Source: Pogonophryne albipinna
Taxonomy: Eukaryota > Chordata > Actinopteri > Perciformes > Artedidraconidae
Direction of reading: 5' to 3'
Assembly: GCA_028583405.1 (NCBI GenBank)
Contig: CM053256.1
Coordinates: forward strand, 19,455,534 to 19,519,533
DNA length: 64,000 nt
Under the pieces are notes generated by a model, which saw only the letters and a program-made list of their open reading frames with translations, did not search any database and was not told the DNA's origin. Below are positions 42,062 through 53,867 of the stretch, one piece after another. Made by a program: the position numbers and the translations under genes. Each line of letters opens with the position of its first letter. The stretch's first letter is position 1.

Positions 42062-43664
42062 CACCCCAACTCGGCCGACACACTCATCCCAAGAGCCACA
42101 GAGCTAGCATAGCTCAAAAATCGACATGCCGTATTTTGTTACATGTTTTCTTCTGTAGGGTGTTGTAAGACATTACGCAATACAATGGGAAAATCAGAAA
42201 CCCAAATATAAGTCGGTTGTGATGTTTATGAAGAAAATAACAAAAATTATCTGTCTGGGCTGATTCTGTTTAATCTTAGTCACACATTGTTATGGTCACC
42301 AACACAAGGGAAGGAATCTCCTCTACCAGAGGCCGGAGGCTCTAAAAATTAGCTAGTGTTGATTATTCGCACACAAGCAATCCATTTCATGTTTGAAAAC
42401 CAGTCATATAAAAATACCCAGGATCCATAAAACAGCAGGACTCAAGGGCTGGTGTTTTATAATTCAAGCCAAAGCTCATTCCTGCTAATGATCAGAGTGG
42501 GAGAGTCTAGCAGGGACAGTACATGTGTGCTCCACAAAGGCTGAACCCAGCGGATGGGATCTGCAGCGGCTGTAGAAAATTAAATAAAGTAAAATTTACT
42601 AAGAAAAACAACAACTGGGTGGTGATAGATGAGCAAGAGGGAGGGTACAGAGTTTCTTAATATCCCTGTTGTTCTGCAGAGCCTGAGAGTGCAGAGCTGC
42701 TCTTAATACAAAACCAGTTTTCAAGCAAATGTATAGAGAAAAAAGTGCCATACGATCACACAGTATGTCAATAGTTAGAAATACGTGTATGATAGAATGC
42801 ATGTGCATGCTCACAGTTGAGTTGTATGCTTTATTATTATCTACAAAATGTTTATCAGTAACTTTTTAGTGACTAAGAATGACAGCCTCAATAAAATTAA
42901 GTTCATGACATTATCGTAATCTGAAAAGGTTTTAATTAAACATCATATAAAGTTACTAAATTGGAAAATCCCTTTGAATCCAAAGGCAAACATGTATCGG
43001 TTCAATGATAGTGTAGAAATGAAAATTCACCAATGTTTGCAATTTGTTTCTACATAAAGTATCAACAACGCAAACCACAGCAATTATGGTGGAGTAAAAA
43101 TCTGTTGTTCGTGTTGTTTCCTAGAAAGAAAAAAAATCCTCATCATAATCAGTGGTCGCTTTGTGGATAGTGTTCCTCCTAACTTTGAGTCGATGTGAAA
43201 TGTACCTACAGTATTTATCCACAGAGAGCTGGAGTGGAGCTGGGCAGCACACATGCTCGTCGTATGTGAAGCACATGAGGCCAGTAAAGCATGACTGATC
43301 CTGCATCTGACCAAAAAAGAGGGGGACTGAAGAGTGGCTGTTTATAGCCAGTGATAATGGCATCCATATAAAAGCAACAGTAGGCTAATTATGCTGGTGA
43401 GTTTGTGACATAGGGCGGTTGTTTCGTAAAACAAGAGGCATGTTTTTTTTTTTTTTTTTAACATATCAGCAGAATACTTTAAAATATGTTCCCTTTAAGA
43501 ACCACTCATGGAAACTAAAGCATGTCTAAAGTATGGTTGTGTTTAGGGAGCCAAAACCACAGGTGTAATGATAAGAGCGTGGTCATGATTACATTTTCTT
43601 TTCTGTGCACATGAAAGCATGCGTAAGGAGTTTAAAATCTCATCTAAAATATTTACTCCTTTGT
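42062..43664. other. Gene-free spacer before the tandem duplication
   Basis: AT-rich, no supported exon, RNA gene or transposon end. A poly-T run is at 43444-43459. Confidence 0.45.
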
Positions 43665-44800
43665 AGTAGACTGAAGATGTTGTGGTAATGAAGAGAAAGC
43701 ACTGCAACATATATATGATTGGTGCTCAGATACATACATATTTACTATATTTTGATCATGACCTATTACAGGAACATGTTATTGGAAATGACCTGGCACA
43801 ATAACTAATTCTGTCAAATAATCTGTCATTCTTACCAAGTTAAAAATGACCAGACCTAACAAAAGCTTCTTAGAAATTCAACACAATTATCCAATAGGTT
43901 AAAGACATACAAGCAATTGGGAGACAAAATTGACAGCTATGGGGTGCAGGGGATTAACATATTGACATATTTTGACGATAATATTTGAAAAATGTCTTAA
44001 TAAATGAAACAACAGAAGTATCTTCTTCAATGGAGAGTAGATTGATATACCTGAGGAATAGAAATTAATCCCGTTAGATTGCTCCTATGGTTGGCTAATT
44101 TTACAGCATCATCGAGTGGGAACCTGCAAATTCCTACCACTACTTGAAAGCCTGGCCTGTTGAACAAGAACTTTACCATATTTTGTAGTGCTTTTAAGTG
44201 AAAAATATTCTCCCAAGGTGAAAAATCGCTGATTGCTATAACCATCATCGCCGGAGGTTCATTAGCATTAGCTTGACCCTTAGGTTTTTGCACAGTCTAA
44301 TGACATGAGTGCTAATGTATTTGAATCAGCCTTATATCCTGGATGAGGGTGATTTTACTTTGATTAATCCCTAGGAGTATTTGTTAAACCTTGGCATTCA
44401 CAGTTTTCTTTAATCAGTGGACCTTGGTGTCCTTAGAAGAACTCGCATCTAGGTCAAAGGGCAAACTTTGCTGGACACAAATCGCACATACTTTGGACTG
44501 GCTTTAGGGAAGGGCTAATGCAGCACAGATTTGGGGGGCGCTGAGGGACTGTCCTTGGATGTTACTGAAATGGGCAGGTTTGTTGTACTTGGATGAGTTG
44601 TTTGGCATTAGATATTCCCATCTTTGATTGTGACTGAAATGAGTTTTGCTCTGATGGCTCACACCAGGAAAACACACTTTCCTTGATTTGAGTACAATGT
44701 AGTATAATCATTCATCAAATTTATCTTGGTAAATATTACCTTATTGAACAGAAGGTGAGCTACTGAAACACTTGGGAGTGGAGTCAAATGAGCACACCCA

Positions 44801-44987
<187 letters not shown>

Positions 44988-45065
44988 GATTCAAATACAT
45001 TAGCACTCATACATATACATCACTTCAGGGGACATTACATTGACTTACATGCATTTCCTGGAGAC

Positions 45066-45160
45066 TTATCCTAACCTTAACCATAACCAACACATGCCTA
45101 ATCCCAACCCTTACCCTTAACCTTACCCTTACCCTAACCCTAATCCTAAACCTAATCAAG
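45066..45160. repeat. Telomere-like degenerate CCCTAA tract
   Basis: CCTAACCTTAACCATAACC, then ACCCTTACCCTTAACC and ACCCTAACCCTAATCC. It lies in a fish repeat that also carries GGTCCCCACAAGTATAG and ends in (CA)n. A second copy is at 51824-51906. Confidence 0.75.
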
Positions 45161-45285
45161 TCTTCACCCTAAAATTAATGATTGTCCCTCACGGGGACCT
45201 CCAATTTGTCCCCATAAGGGAGGCGAGTCCCCACACATGACTGTGTTAACAGATTTAGGTCCCCACAAGTATAGTAATGCTAGGC

Positions 45286-45429
<144 letters not shown>

Positions 45430-45503
45430 GGCTCCTTATTTTCATCTAAAGTAAAAGACACAGAATCAGCAACAGGGCTGAAACAGAGGGGTTTATGGGA
45501 TGC

Positions 45504-47647
45504 TACAATCAATCAATCATCAATCAATGTTTATTTATATAGCCCAATATCACAAATGTTAAATTTGTCTCAGTGGACTTCACAGTTTGTACAAAATATC
45601 AGTATGACAATACGACACCCTCTGTCCTTAGACCCTCACATCGTACAAGGAAAAACTTCCGAAGAAAACCCACAGTTTTAAAGGGAAAAATGGGAGAAAC
45701 CTCAGGGAGAGCAACAGAGGAGGGATCCCTCTCCCAGGACGGACAGACGTGCAATAGATGCCGTGTGTAACTTGAAAAGATAATACATTTACAACCTAGG
45801 TAGTCAAAATGTTTGGAAATGCATGTGTGTATAATAGGAAGATGAATCCACGAGGATATCCATCCAGGACCTATGATCCAGGACCACAGCCACGACTCAA
45901 GATCCAGGGCTCGCGATGCAGGACACAGGACCGCAGGATCATCCATGACTCCGGATCCCAGCGTATATAGACACCAAAAAGAAAGAAATTTGGGGAAGCT
46001 GGGTTAATCGGAACATGAGAGTACACAGGTATAGACAGAGAGAAGGAAGAAGTAAGATGTCCCCCGACCAACTAAGCCTATATCAGCAAAACTAGGGGCT
46101 GAATCTAATCAGCCCTAACTATAAACTTTATCAAAAAGGAAGGTCTTAAGCGCGCTCTTAAAAACGGATAGGGTGTCTGCCGCCCGAACACAAACTGGAA
46201 GCTGATTCCACAAATGTGGAGCTTGATAAGAAAAGGCTCTGGCTCCCATTGTACTTTTAGAGACTCTAGGAACAACCAACAACCCTGCATTCTTGGAACG
46301 CAATGCCCTAGTAGGACAGTAGGGTATAATGAGTTCTTTAAGGTAAGATGGCGCCTGGCCATTAAGGGCTTTGTAGGCGAGAAGAAGAATTTTAAATTCT
46401 ATCCTGTGTTCTATAGGGAGCCAGTGTAAGGCAGCCAGAACAGGAGTAATGTGGTCCCTTTTCCTAACTCTGGTTAGTACACGAGCTGCAGCATTTTGAA
46501 TCAGCTGAAGCGACTTGACTGACTTCTTGGTACACCCTGATAATAAAGAGTTACAATAATCCAGCCTTGAAGTAACAAATGCATTGACTAGTTTCTCTGC
46601 ATCGTTTTGAGGCAAGATATGCCTGATTTTTGCAATGTTACGTAGATGGAAGTAGGCGGTCCTTGAAATTGATTTTATGTGGGCGTTAAAGGATAAATCC
46701 TGATCAAATATAACACCAAGATTCCTTACAGTCTCACTGGAGGCCAAATTAATGCCATCCATAGTTAGTATATCTTTAGATAATTTGTTTCGTAGATTCT
46801 TCGGGCCAAGTAAAATAACTTCAATTTTGGTCGTGTTTAACATCAAAAAGTTTAAGGTCATCCACGTTTTTAAGTCCTTGAGGCAGTCTTGAATTTTATT
46901 TAGATGATTAATTTCATCAGGCTTGATTGATAAATATAGTTGAGTATCATCCGCATAACAATGAAAATGTACAGAATGATTCCTTATAATATTGCCTAAC
47001 GGAAGCATATATAATGTGAACAAAATAGGTCCGAGCACTGAGCCCTGTGGCACTCCATGGCTAACTTTGGTTTGGTGGAAGATTCATCATTGACAAGTAC
47101 AAACTGAGAGCGTTCAGATAGATAGGACCTAAACCAGCCTAAAGCAGTTCCCTGTATGCCAACTAAGTGCTCTAGTCTTTGCAATAAGATATCATGATCG
47201 ATAGTATCAAATGCAGCACTGAGATCGAGCAAAACAAGAATAGAGACAAGTCCCTTGTCAGAGGCTATTAGAATGTCATTTGTGACTTTAACCAGAGCTG
47301 TCTCTGTGCTATGATGTGTTCTAAAGCCAGACTGAAAATCTTCAAATAAATCATTGTTTTTTAAGTAATCACACAACTGTTTTGCGACTGCTTTCTCAAT
47401 AATTTTTGAGAGGAACGGAAGATTAGAAATAGGTCTATAATTGGCTAAAACCTCTGGATCGAGGTTGTGCTTTTTAAGAAGCGGTTTTATCACTGCTACT
47501 TTGAATGATTGTGGAACATAGCCTGATAATAAAGACATATTCATAATATTTAATAAAGAAGTGCTAATTAATGGAAAAACTTCCTTCAACAGCTTACTTG
47601 GAATTGGGTCTAACATACACGTTGATGGTTTAGAAGAGAGAATCATT
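45504..47647 (-). mobile_element. L2 LINE, copy 1 (truncated at the duplication junction)
   Basis: Minus-strand LINE with the 3' tail at 45504 (GATT repeats, ATATAAATAAACATTG). The reverse transcriptase is broken. One frame covers about 47640-47030 ([19 protein letters not shown]). The next, 47053-46115, carries [17 protein letters not shown], the catalytic YADDTQLYLS and the C-terminal NAAARVLTRVRKRDHITPVL region. A frameshift between them near 47050 is shared with the other copy. The 5' part is missing because the duplication junction cuts the element. Flanking GGATGC at 45498-45503 is the left target duplication. Confidence 0.88.
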
Positions 47648-49984
47648 AGTAGACTGAAGATGTTGTGGTAATGAAGAGAAAGCACTGCAACATATATATG
47701 ATTGGTGCTCAGATACATACATATTTACTATATTTTGATCATGACCTATTACAGGAACATGTTATTGGAAATGACCTGGCACAATAACTAATTCTGTCAA
47801 ATAATCTGTCATTCTTACCAAGTTAAAAATGACCAGACCTAACAAAAGCTTCTTAGAAATTCAATACAATTATCCAATAGGTTAAAGACATACAAGCAAT
47901 TGGGAGACAAAGTTGACAGCTATGGGGTGCAGGGGATTAACATATTGACATACTTTGACGATAATATTTGAAAAATGTCTTAATAAATGAAACGACAGAA
48001 GTATCTTCTTCAATGGAGAGTAGATTGATATACCTGAGGATTAGAAATCAATCCCGTTAGATTGCTCCTATGGTTGGCTAATTTTACAGCATCATCGAGT
48101 GGGAAACTGCAAATTCCTACCACTACTTGAAAGCCTGGCCTGTTGAACAAGAACTTTACCATATTTTGTAGTGCTTTTAAGTGAAAAATATTCTCCCAAG
48201 GTGAAAAATAGCTGATTGCTATAACCATCATCGCCGGAGGTTCATTAGCATTAGCTTGACCCTTGGGTTTCTGCACAGTCTAATGACATGAGTGCTAATG
48301 TATTTGAATCAGCCTTATATCCTGGATGAGGGTGATTTTACTTTGATTAGTCCCTAGGAGTATTTGTTAAACCTTGGCATTCACAGTTTTCTTTAATCAG
48401 TGGACCTTGGTGTCCTTAGAAGAACTCGCATCTAGGTCAAAGGGCAAACTTTGCTGGACACAAATCGCACATACTTTGGACTGGCTTTAGGGAAGGGCTA
48501 ATGCAGCACAGATTTGGGGGGCGCTGAGGGACTGTCCTTGGATGTTACTGAAATGGGCAGGTTTGTTGTACTTGGATGAGTTGTTTGGCATTAGATATTC
48601 CCATCTTTGATTGTGACTGAAATGAGTTTTGCTCTGATGGCTCACACCAGGAAAACACACTTTCCTTGATTTGAGTACAATGTAGTATAATCATTCATCA
48701 AATTTATCTTGGTAAATGTTACCTTATTGAACAGAAGGTGAGCTACTGAAACACTTGGGAGTGGAGTCAAATGAGCACAGCCACTCACACTCACACACAC
48801 ACACATGCACGTACACACACACTAGGGCTGCACGATTTTGGGAAAAAATCTAATTGCGATTTTTCTGACAAATATTGCGATTGCGATTCGAATTGCGATA
48901 TTTATTTTTAAGCGACCCAACGGAAGTTTATTGTAAAATGCGGCCATAACTCCGGCTAGGAAGGTCGTATCAACATACTCCCGTCTCTAGCACCCCCGCA
49001 GCCCGAGCTACGAGTGAAAGAACTAAACTTACATGAAACTTCCGTTGGGTTGCTTTAAAGTCAAGCTTCAGTTAAAGATTCACCATTTTAGATGTAGAAC
49101 ATGTGATGGAGCATTACTAACCTGAATCAGATGGTTTGTTTCATCAAACTATCTAGGAAAGCTCCATTGGAAGCCATTTGGAAAGGGCAGGCACTTTCAA
49201 AAGCACTTTGTGATTCAGGGTTCTTACACCTTTTCCAAAGTCAAATTCAAGCACTTTTCAAGCATTTTCAAGGTGCATTTTCAAGCTTTTCAAGCATCTT
49301 ACAGCTGTTGTAAATTACATATTTATTTACACATACTCAAATGATTATTTCCCTACCTCACATTAAATCAGATGTTCTTTATGCTATAAACAACCAAATG
49401 TGTGTTTCGTGATAGCCTTCTACACAAGGATGACAAATTAAAGAAAAGAAAACTAAGTGTAATATTTCAGAATGAGTGATCTGTACGTAGACTGGGCCTC
49501 CCATATAACCTGGCTGAGCCAATATAAAACAATCAGCCAAATAACTTTTCAATACATTATTGATTACTATTGTTGAGGTACTTTTAGGTTGGCAGTGAAC
49601 ATAAGTCAGAGGTACATGTTTTACTTTTCCTCCACTACATGTATTGAATCCCTTGAGTTACTTCACAGATCTGGATGAATGATGTGAAATCTAACCAAGT
49701 GTTGAATCAGACTTTAGTTCCACCTGGAGTAAATCCACAAGCTACCCTGCAGTCTACAAAGTCATTCAAACTAGCTGCACCTTTACCAGCTTTGAGAACA
49801 CTTTCATGATCAATCATTATAAAACATATCATATATATTATTCTGGAATGGACCAATCTGCACAATGACTACTTTTACTGTTGGTACTTTAAGTATATTT
49901 TGATGAGAATACTTTTCTACTTTCACTTGAGGAACATTTTGAATGCAGGACTTTTACTGTGACAGAGTATTCCTACACTCTGGT

Positions 49985-50157
49985 ACTTCTCCTTTTACTC
50001 AAGTACAAGATCTGAGTACTTCTACTTTTACTCAAGTACAAGATCTGAGTACTTCTACTTTTACTCAAGTACAAGATCTGAGTACTTCTACTTTTACTCA
50101 AGTACAAGATCTGAGTACTTCTACCTTTACTCAAGTACAAGATCTGAGTACTTATTC
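49985..50157. repeat. 33-bp minisatellite, about five copies
   Basis: Unit CAAGTACAAGATCTGAGTAC plus TTCTACTTTTACT. It abuts CCACCTCTG, the inverted form of the CAGAGGTGG end of a common fish transposon, so it is probably the expanded subterminal repeat of that element. Confidence 0.88.
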
Positions 50158-50987
50158 CACCTCTGGTAGTGTATTAGTCTGAATTGTAGCCACAAAATCA
50201 GCAGAGCTGCATAAAAATAGACTCACAATGGTAACAAGTGAAAAATAATATTTACAAATGTGTCCAATGATTTGTAGGTAATTTTGACTCCTCAAGACAC
50301 CTGACTTCTTCAAAGGAAGACTGTGTTCATTCTACAATTACATGGGATTAAAGCTAAATGTAGTTTTACTTGTATAATACTTCAATTTTATATAAAAGAC
50401 AGTTTGTTTTCATCTGTTTTCAAATAAACAAAGTCTTGGCTTTCAGAATATTAAACTTGTTTCGGCAAATTCAGATGATAAATACAACTTTGAAGCTTCG
50501 GCATAATTACAAGCGGAGAATGGACTAATGTAACATCACAGCAAGCATAACAACAGCCGGTGTTTCTTGTGAGTGTTTCCCCGGTACACAAACGCAAAAA
50601 TACACAAACACACTCGCGAGCTTCCCCCAGAACAGTAATACAAACGAAAATGTGTCTTCGGGTCAATGTGACTGATTTCGATAGAGCAAGTCACATTTGG
50701 TTTAGGCACGAAACATACTACCAGTAGAAATACATTGCTTTCAAAATCGCTCTGTGTCGAATCAATAGATTATATTTCGTGACTATAACACGAAATGCCG
50801 TGAGTGCTTCATCCTCTGAACACCACACGATGGTGACTGTAAGCACATAACATAGGTACGCTCCTCTGAAATGATCCCCTGCAATTATTATTATCCCTCA
50901 ATCGAGTTCGCTATTCAGCTCGCTAACGTTAGCTTAAACAAACGTAACATGCAACGTTAGCCTAATCTAAAATACTGTACGGCGTAC

Positions 50988-51157
50988 CTTTCATGTGGCT
51001 CGTCAGCGCAGACTCTCGCATCGTTATTTTTGCAAACTTTGCAGGAGGCTACTTGTGGCCTTGACCCTCGTCTTAGCCATGGCTTGTATTTGTCTTCTGC
51101 TAGCCAACGCTCGTTGAAACTGCAACCTCCTGGCACACAGTCATCTATCACTCTCAT
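50988..51157 (-). pseudogene. First exon of a hAT-like transposase (zinc-finger N-terminus)
   Basis: Minus-strand frame beginning MRVIDDCVPGG, then FNERWLAEDKYKPWLRRG and SCKVCKNNDARVC. The pattern F-x-x-x-W-L ... W-L ... C-x-x-C is typical of BED-like or related N-terminal fingers of hAT-type transposases. It ends at a good donor (AAAG/GTACGC). No further exon is present within the element, so it is a stranded exon. Function is inferred from the pattern only. Confidence 0.5.
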
Positions 51158-51650
51158 CAGAATGCCCAGGTCACACGTAACACAAACACTTGCAGGTCGC
51201 GCGCATATCGCGGGAAGGTGCAGCGGAGCTGTTTTATGTAGAAGCGAAGCAATTCTTTTCTTTTAATCTAAAAAGCGAACTATTCAGTCAGACAGCAATT
51301 TATTGTAAAAGTAAAGCATTTACATTTTCAAGCACTTTATCTCAATTTCAAGCACCATTCCCAACATTCAAACACTTTCCCAACCTTGAAAACACCACGT
51401 AAAATTTCAAGCATTTTCAAGGATTTCAAGCACCCATACGAACCCTGGTGATTGGATCAATCTGTCTATCACCTTCTATCATGGGCCACTTCTGATTGAT
51501 TAACAATGGCTGGTACATGTGGAGCACAGCACTTCTGATTGGTGGTCTGACACACAAGAAAAAAAAATCGCAGGCTTTGCGATTTGATAATCGCATCATC
51601 TCGAATCGCGATTTCGATTTAAAATCGATTAATCGTTCAGCCCTAACACA

Positions 51651-51670
51651 CACACACGCACGCGCGCGCG

Positions 51671-51715
<45 letters not shown>

Positions 51716-51724
51716 AGACACACA

Positions 51725-51764
<40 letters not shown>
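51651..51764. repeat. (CA)n/(CG)n microsatellite after the hAT insertion
   Basis: Mixed CA, GCGC and CAGACA runs; the right half of the CA tract split by the hAT-like element. Confidence 0.9.
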
Positions 51765-51767
<3 letters not shown>

Positions 51768-51823
51768 CATGTATACATCACTTCAGGGGACATTACATTG
51801 ACTTACATGCATTTCCTGGAGAC

Positions 51824-51906
51824 TTATCCTAACCTTAACCATAACCAACACATGCCTAATCCCAACCCTTACCCTTACCCTAACCCTAATCCTAAACCTA
51901 ATCAAG
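51824..51906. repeat. Telomere-like degenerate CCCTAA tract, second copy
   Basis: Counterpart of 45066-45160 in duplication copy 2, slightly shorter, with ACCCTTACCCTAACCCTAATCC. Confidence 0.75.
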
Positions 51907-52033
51907 TCTTCACCCTAAAATTAATGATTGTCCCTCATGGGGACCTCCAAATTGTCCCCATAAGGGAGGCGAGTCCCCACACATGACTGTGTTAACAGAT
52001 TTAGGTCCCCACAAGTATAGTAATGCTAGGCCA

Positions 52034-52208
<175 letters not shown>

Positions 52209-53867
52209 AGGATGTGGTGGACATTACCAATCATTATAATAGATGATACATTGTGATTGAATGTGGAATTTACTGGAATTTTAAATTATCAACAGGTGGC
52301 AAGGACACCAAAAATGTGTGTGTGACTTTGTGTGTCATATGTTATTTAAACCCACTCTAAAAACCACACAATAGATTAACATTTGACAGATAACTAACGC
52401 TTTTCTTCTCTGTTTGTGCAGTAGTCGTGGTGAACAGCAGCTCACTCTCAGAAGGATTATAGTCGGTGAATCTTAAACCAAACATAAATTATTGCAGTCT
52501 CTGTCACATTAATCATTGCTTTCCTTTCTATTGCCTTCTACATTTGCCATTTACACCTCTCCAAGCCTTACTGTAAGCCTGACCAGTGGTAAATAGCATT
52601 TTGTGGCGTAGCAATCTATCATTTAAAAAAACAAATGGTGGAACAAATACCAGCCAGCAGCTGTGGCTCGAAAGTGAATTAGTAGATTGATGTGTTTGTT
52701 ACTAGGTGTTAAATCAAAGTTATCCGAGTATAATCGTTTTTTTTTACAAGATACTAGACTCGTGGCTCAATTCCCTGCTGCTGTACTTTGTGTTTAGTTC
52801 TTGGAGATAAAATCATTTTCTCCATCTGTACTCAGTGCTAACAATAGTTTATGGTCTCTAGGTCTTCTGCCTTCACTCTGGCTTCAAAACTGTTTTACAG
52901 CAATGCTGAATGTGAATAATTTACACCAGGATGAATGATTATTTTACTCCTGAGATGGTAAGCGAATGATCTGGCAACTCTAAAAAAAAAAAGAAATATA
53001 CCTTTGATGCGATGTTATTTAAAATGTGAAATCCTCCAAATTGGACTGTAAGAATGTTTATGGCCCATTTTGAAGATTCTGTACGTCATAAAAAGTGTTG
53101 CTCCACACGCTGTTATCCATGCTGTTTCCATAACAGTTTCTGAATCATTTCACAGCTTAACAATGATTAAAGACACAAGCAAAAAGAAAGAGAAAGAGAA
53201 AGAGTGGGAGACACAACAGAAAGCTGACAAAGAGAAAAGGTATGCAAAAAAGAGACAGAGACGGTGGGGGAAAGATGAAATGCAAATAAATCATCACCCA
53301 CAAAACCCCTCTTTGCCAAAAGTGAGTGATGACAACATAGAGAAGTTACATAGAAACAAATGTAAAGAGACAGATCTAATTATTCTAAATGGGATATTAG
53401 GTACTTATCCATTCTCAGTGTATTTCCCACTGTAGGGTGTTGTCCGCACGGCAAGTTGGGAGAAACTGCTTGTATGTGAATGTACTGCTTTGGATGGGGG
53501 CAGCAGTATATACAAAAAAAATCTATATGCTAGAATATTTGTACAGCTTTACTTTGTTGTCAGACAGGTCTTTTCATTGTGAAACCAAATTTGCAATATT
53601 AATTTACGCTCTCTTTAGAGCCACAAGGTTACTTTCATAAAACAGTAAGTTTGAACACAATAGCTTCTCTTCTACTGCCTCAATGGCTAAGTTTGTTTGT
53701 ATTTGTGTGTGTTCTTTTATCATGTTTTTAGCTGGCTAAACCATTTTTTCTGCGCCCCCCTGTTCACAGCAGTACATTGCTTATCCCCTAGCTAGCAGCA
53801 GCTAATACGACTTGCAGCTAGTACTGGATAAGTACCTCATACCCCCACTTAAACTAACAAAACTATA
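52209..53867. other. Segment present only in duplication copy 2
   Basis: Noncoding, AT-rich; no recognised gene. It corresponds to the DNA missing from copy 1 between the CA tract and GTGGCTCC. A purine-rich stretch (about 53170-53280) gives a Lys/Glu-rich frame that I do not regard as a gene. Confidence 0.5.

Larger units (their letters stand above)
49216..51447 (-). mobile_element. Inner hAT-like element nested in the first
   Basis: Ends CAGGGTTCTTACACC and, inverted, CATACGAACCCTG. Both subterminal regions are full of TTCAAGCATTTTCAAG motifs. GTGATT repeats on both sides (49210-49215, 51448-51453). The right part carries a transposase-like first exon on the minus strand; the rest of the transposase is missing. 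A further nested piece ends at 50157-50165 (CCACCTCTG) after a minisatellite. Confidence 0.7.
48823..51645. mobile_element. hAT-like element inserted in a CA tract
   Basis: Ends TAGGGCTGCACGATT and, inverted, AATCGTTCAGCCCTA, with mirrored subterminal TTGCGATT/AATCGCGATT motifs. Both sides are flanked by ACACACAC (8 bp, the hAT size, although this is ambiguous inside a CA repeat). It is present only in duplication copy 2. Its interior is mostly a second nested element (49216-51447). Confidence 0.75.

Noticed and set aside
45066..45160. Telomere or chromosome-fusion point
   Set aside because: The CCCTAA-like units are degenerate, short and embedded in a dispersed fish repeat that occurs twice here.
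53070..53435. A 121-codon Lys/Glu-rich frame as a gene
   Set aside because: Low-complexity purine-rich DNA with no family resemblance and no splice-site context.
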